From the NCBI GenBank assembly GCA_008508345.1, contig QNGE01000409.1, positions 204,147-268,146 on the forward strand: 64,000 nucleotides of DNA. Direction: 5' to 3'. This DNA comes from Paragonimus westermani (Eukaryota; Platyhelminthes; Trematoda; Plagiorchiida; Troglotrematidae). This document shows positions 63,475-64,000 of the stretch, piece after piece (position 1 is the stretch's first letter; every line of letters begins with the position of its first letter). Below the pieces are notes generated by a model. It was not told the DNA's origin, ran no database searches, and worked only from the letters and a program-made list of their open reading frames with translations. A program made the position numbers and the translations under genes.

Positions 63475-63865
63475 CTGTGAATTGGTGGATGCGTTCAGCC
63501 GCAACGGAGTGGACTGGAAACCACGGGGAACTCGGCGAGCAGTTGTCCTGTGTGGATGTCGCAGCAATGAGATGATGTAAATTCAAGTGTTGCGGCGTTG
63601 GTGAGAAGTTTAGGGATCTGGGAGATAGACTAGAACCTAGGCCAGATGTATTAGTCACCATCGCACTCATTGGGCTCAGAGATGTCCGGTTAGTGGGTCC
63701 GTTGGCAAAATCCGCTGCAGTGTTACACTTTTTCTTCAGTGTCGGGTATGGCGACCGATCTGGGTGGGAGAACGCTCGCATGAGCATCATACTAGTACGC
63801 GTTCCGATGTCAGGTGAATGATGATGATGCTCCGTGGGTGCTGATGATAGATAAACTCCATTCAT
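63475..63865 (-). CDS. Paired-class homeobox gene, coding exon 1 (N-terminal region)
   Basis: This is the proposed first coding exon of the homeobox gene whose homeodomain lies at 42.3 kb. The start Met (63865-63863) is the first ATG after a strong acceptor (TTTCCTTACTGTTGACAG, ending at 63868), leaving only two bases between AG and ATG. It encodes 130 residues, then ends ACA-G before the donor GTTAGA (63474). The protein begins MNGVYLSSAPTEHHHH and is rich in Ser, Pro, Thr and His; no folded domain is recognisable, as is common for N-terminal regions of homeodomain transcription factors. It ends in phase 1, exactly what the acceptor at 42675 needs. The frame stays open upstream of the acceptor to the window edge, so an extended first exon is possible. 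Exon status is fairly secure. Joining it to the homeobox exon across 20.8 kb is inference from strand, phase and composition. Confidence 0.6.
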
Positions 63866-63885
63866 TGCTGTCAACAGTAAGGAAA
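63866..63885 (-). promoter_or_regulatory. 3' splice acceptor two bases upstream of the homeobox start codon
   Basis: The tract TTTCCTTACTGTTGACAG is followed directly by CA-ATG. It shows either that a 5' untranslated exon lies beyond the window or that the mRNA receives a trans-spliced leader, a process known in flatworms. The sequence alone cannot separate these. Confidence 0.55.
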
Positions 63886-64000
63886 TCAGATCAAACTGGA
63901 CGAAATGCCGAAAGTGGAGAGCTGAACGAATACAAGTAGCTAAAGCGCAAAGAGAGGAGGACAAACACTTGTGGTAACAACATGCAATGTGCGAACGAGT

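Overview
The window looks like nuclear DNA of an animal, probably a parasitic flatworm (digenean fluke). It has very low coding density, GT-AG introns with pyrimidine-rich acceptors, a paired-class homeobox gene, tRNA-derived SINEs, and decayed LINE and Ty3/gypsy remains. There are no operons, no bacterial gene spacing, and no RNA gene I would call functional. The fluke assignment is inference from gene style and repeat content; no marker gene settles the species.

One gene is well supported. A paired-class homeobox gene lies on the minus strand in three coding exons: 63865-63475, 42674-42407 and 42302-40994. Its splice phases agree (phase 1, then phase 2) and it would encode about 655 residues. 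The first intron is about 20.8 kb and fills the right third of the window. The second is only 104 bp and splits the homeodomain at its residue 5. The stop codon overlaps a polyadenylation signal. A second minus-strand gene is represented only by a probable last coding exon at 7556-7006. Two weaker exon candidates are at 24480-24254 (minus) and 54459-54900 (plus).

Most of the rest is old dispersed repeat. SINE-A (4839-5035, 46512-46700) carries a tRNA-like body with intact acceptor and D stems in one copy. SINE-B (seven full or partial copies, several of them paired) is a unit of about 400 bp with internal A and B boxes; three loci carry copies arranged head to head, and units run into a repeat of their own first bases. 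A non-LTR reverse-transcriptase fossil (27630-28085) is followed by a 3' region that recurs at 1311-1530 and ends in GAT-rich sequence. A Ty3/gypsy integrase fossil lies at 22100-21779 (minus), and a probable solo LTR at 3214-3623. Two further unclassified repeat pairs are described.

The remaining intervals hold only short, unsupported open frames. I found no CRISPR array, no functional tRNA or rRNA, and no intact mobile element. The most interesting points are the divergent homeobox gene with its close-set 5' acceptor and minimal 3' end, the 18-bp TAATTA palindrome and the alternating purine/pyrimidine, CpG-bearing region inside its long intron, and the unusual architecture of SINE-B.
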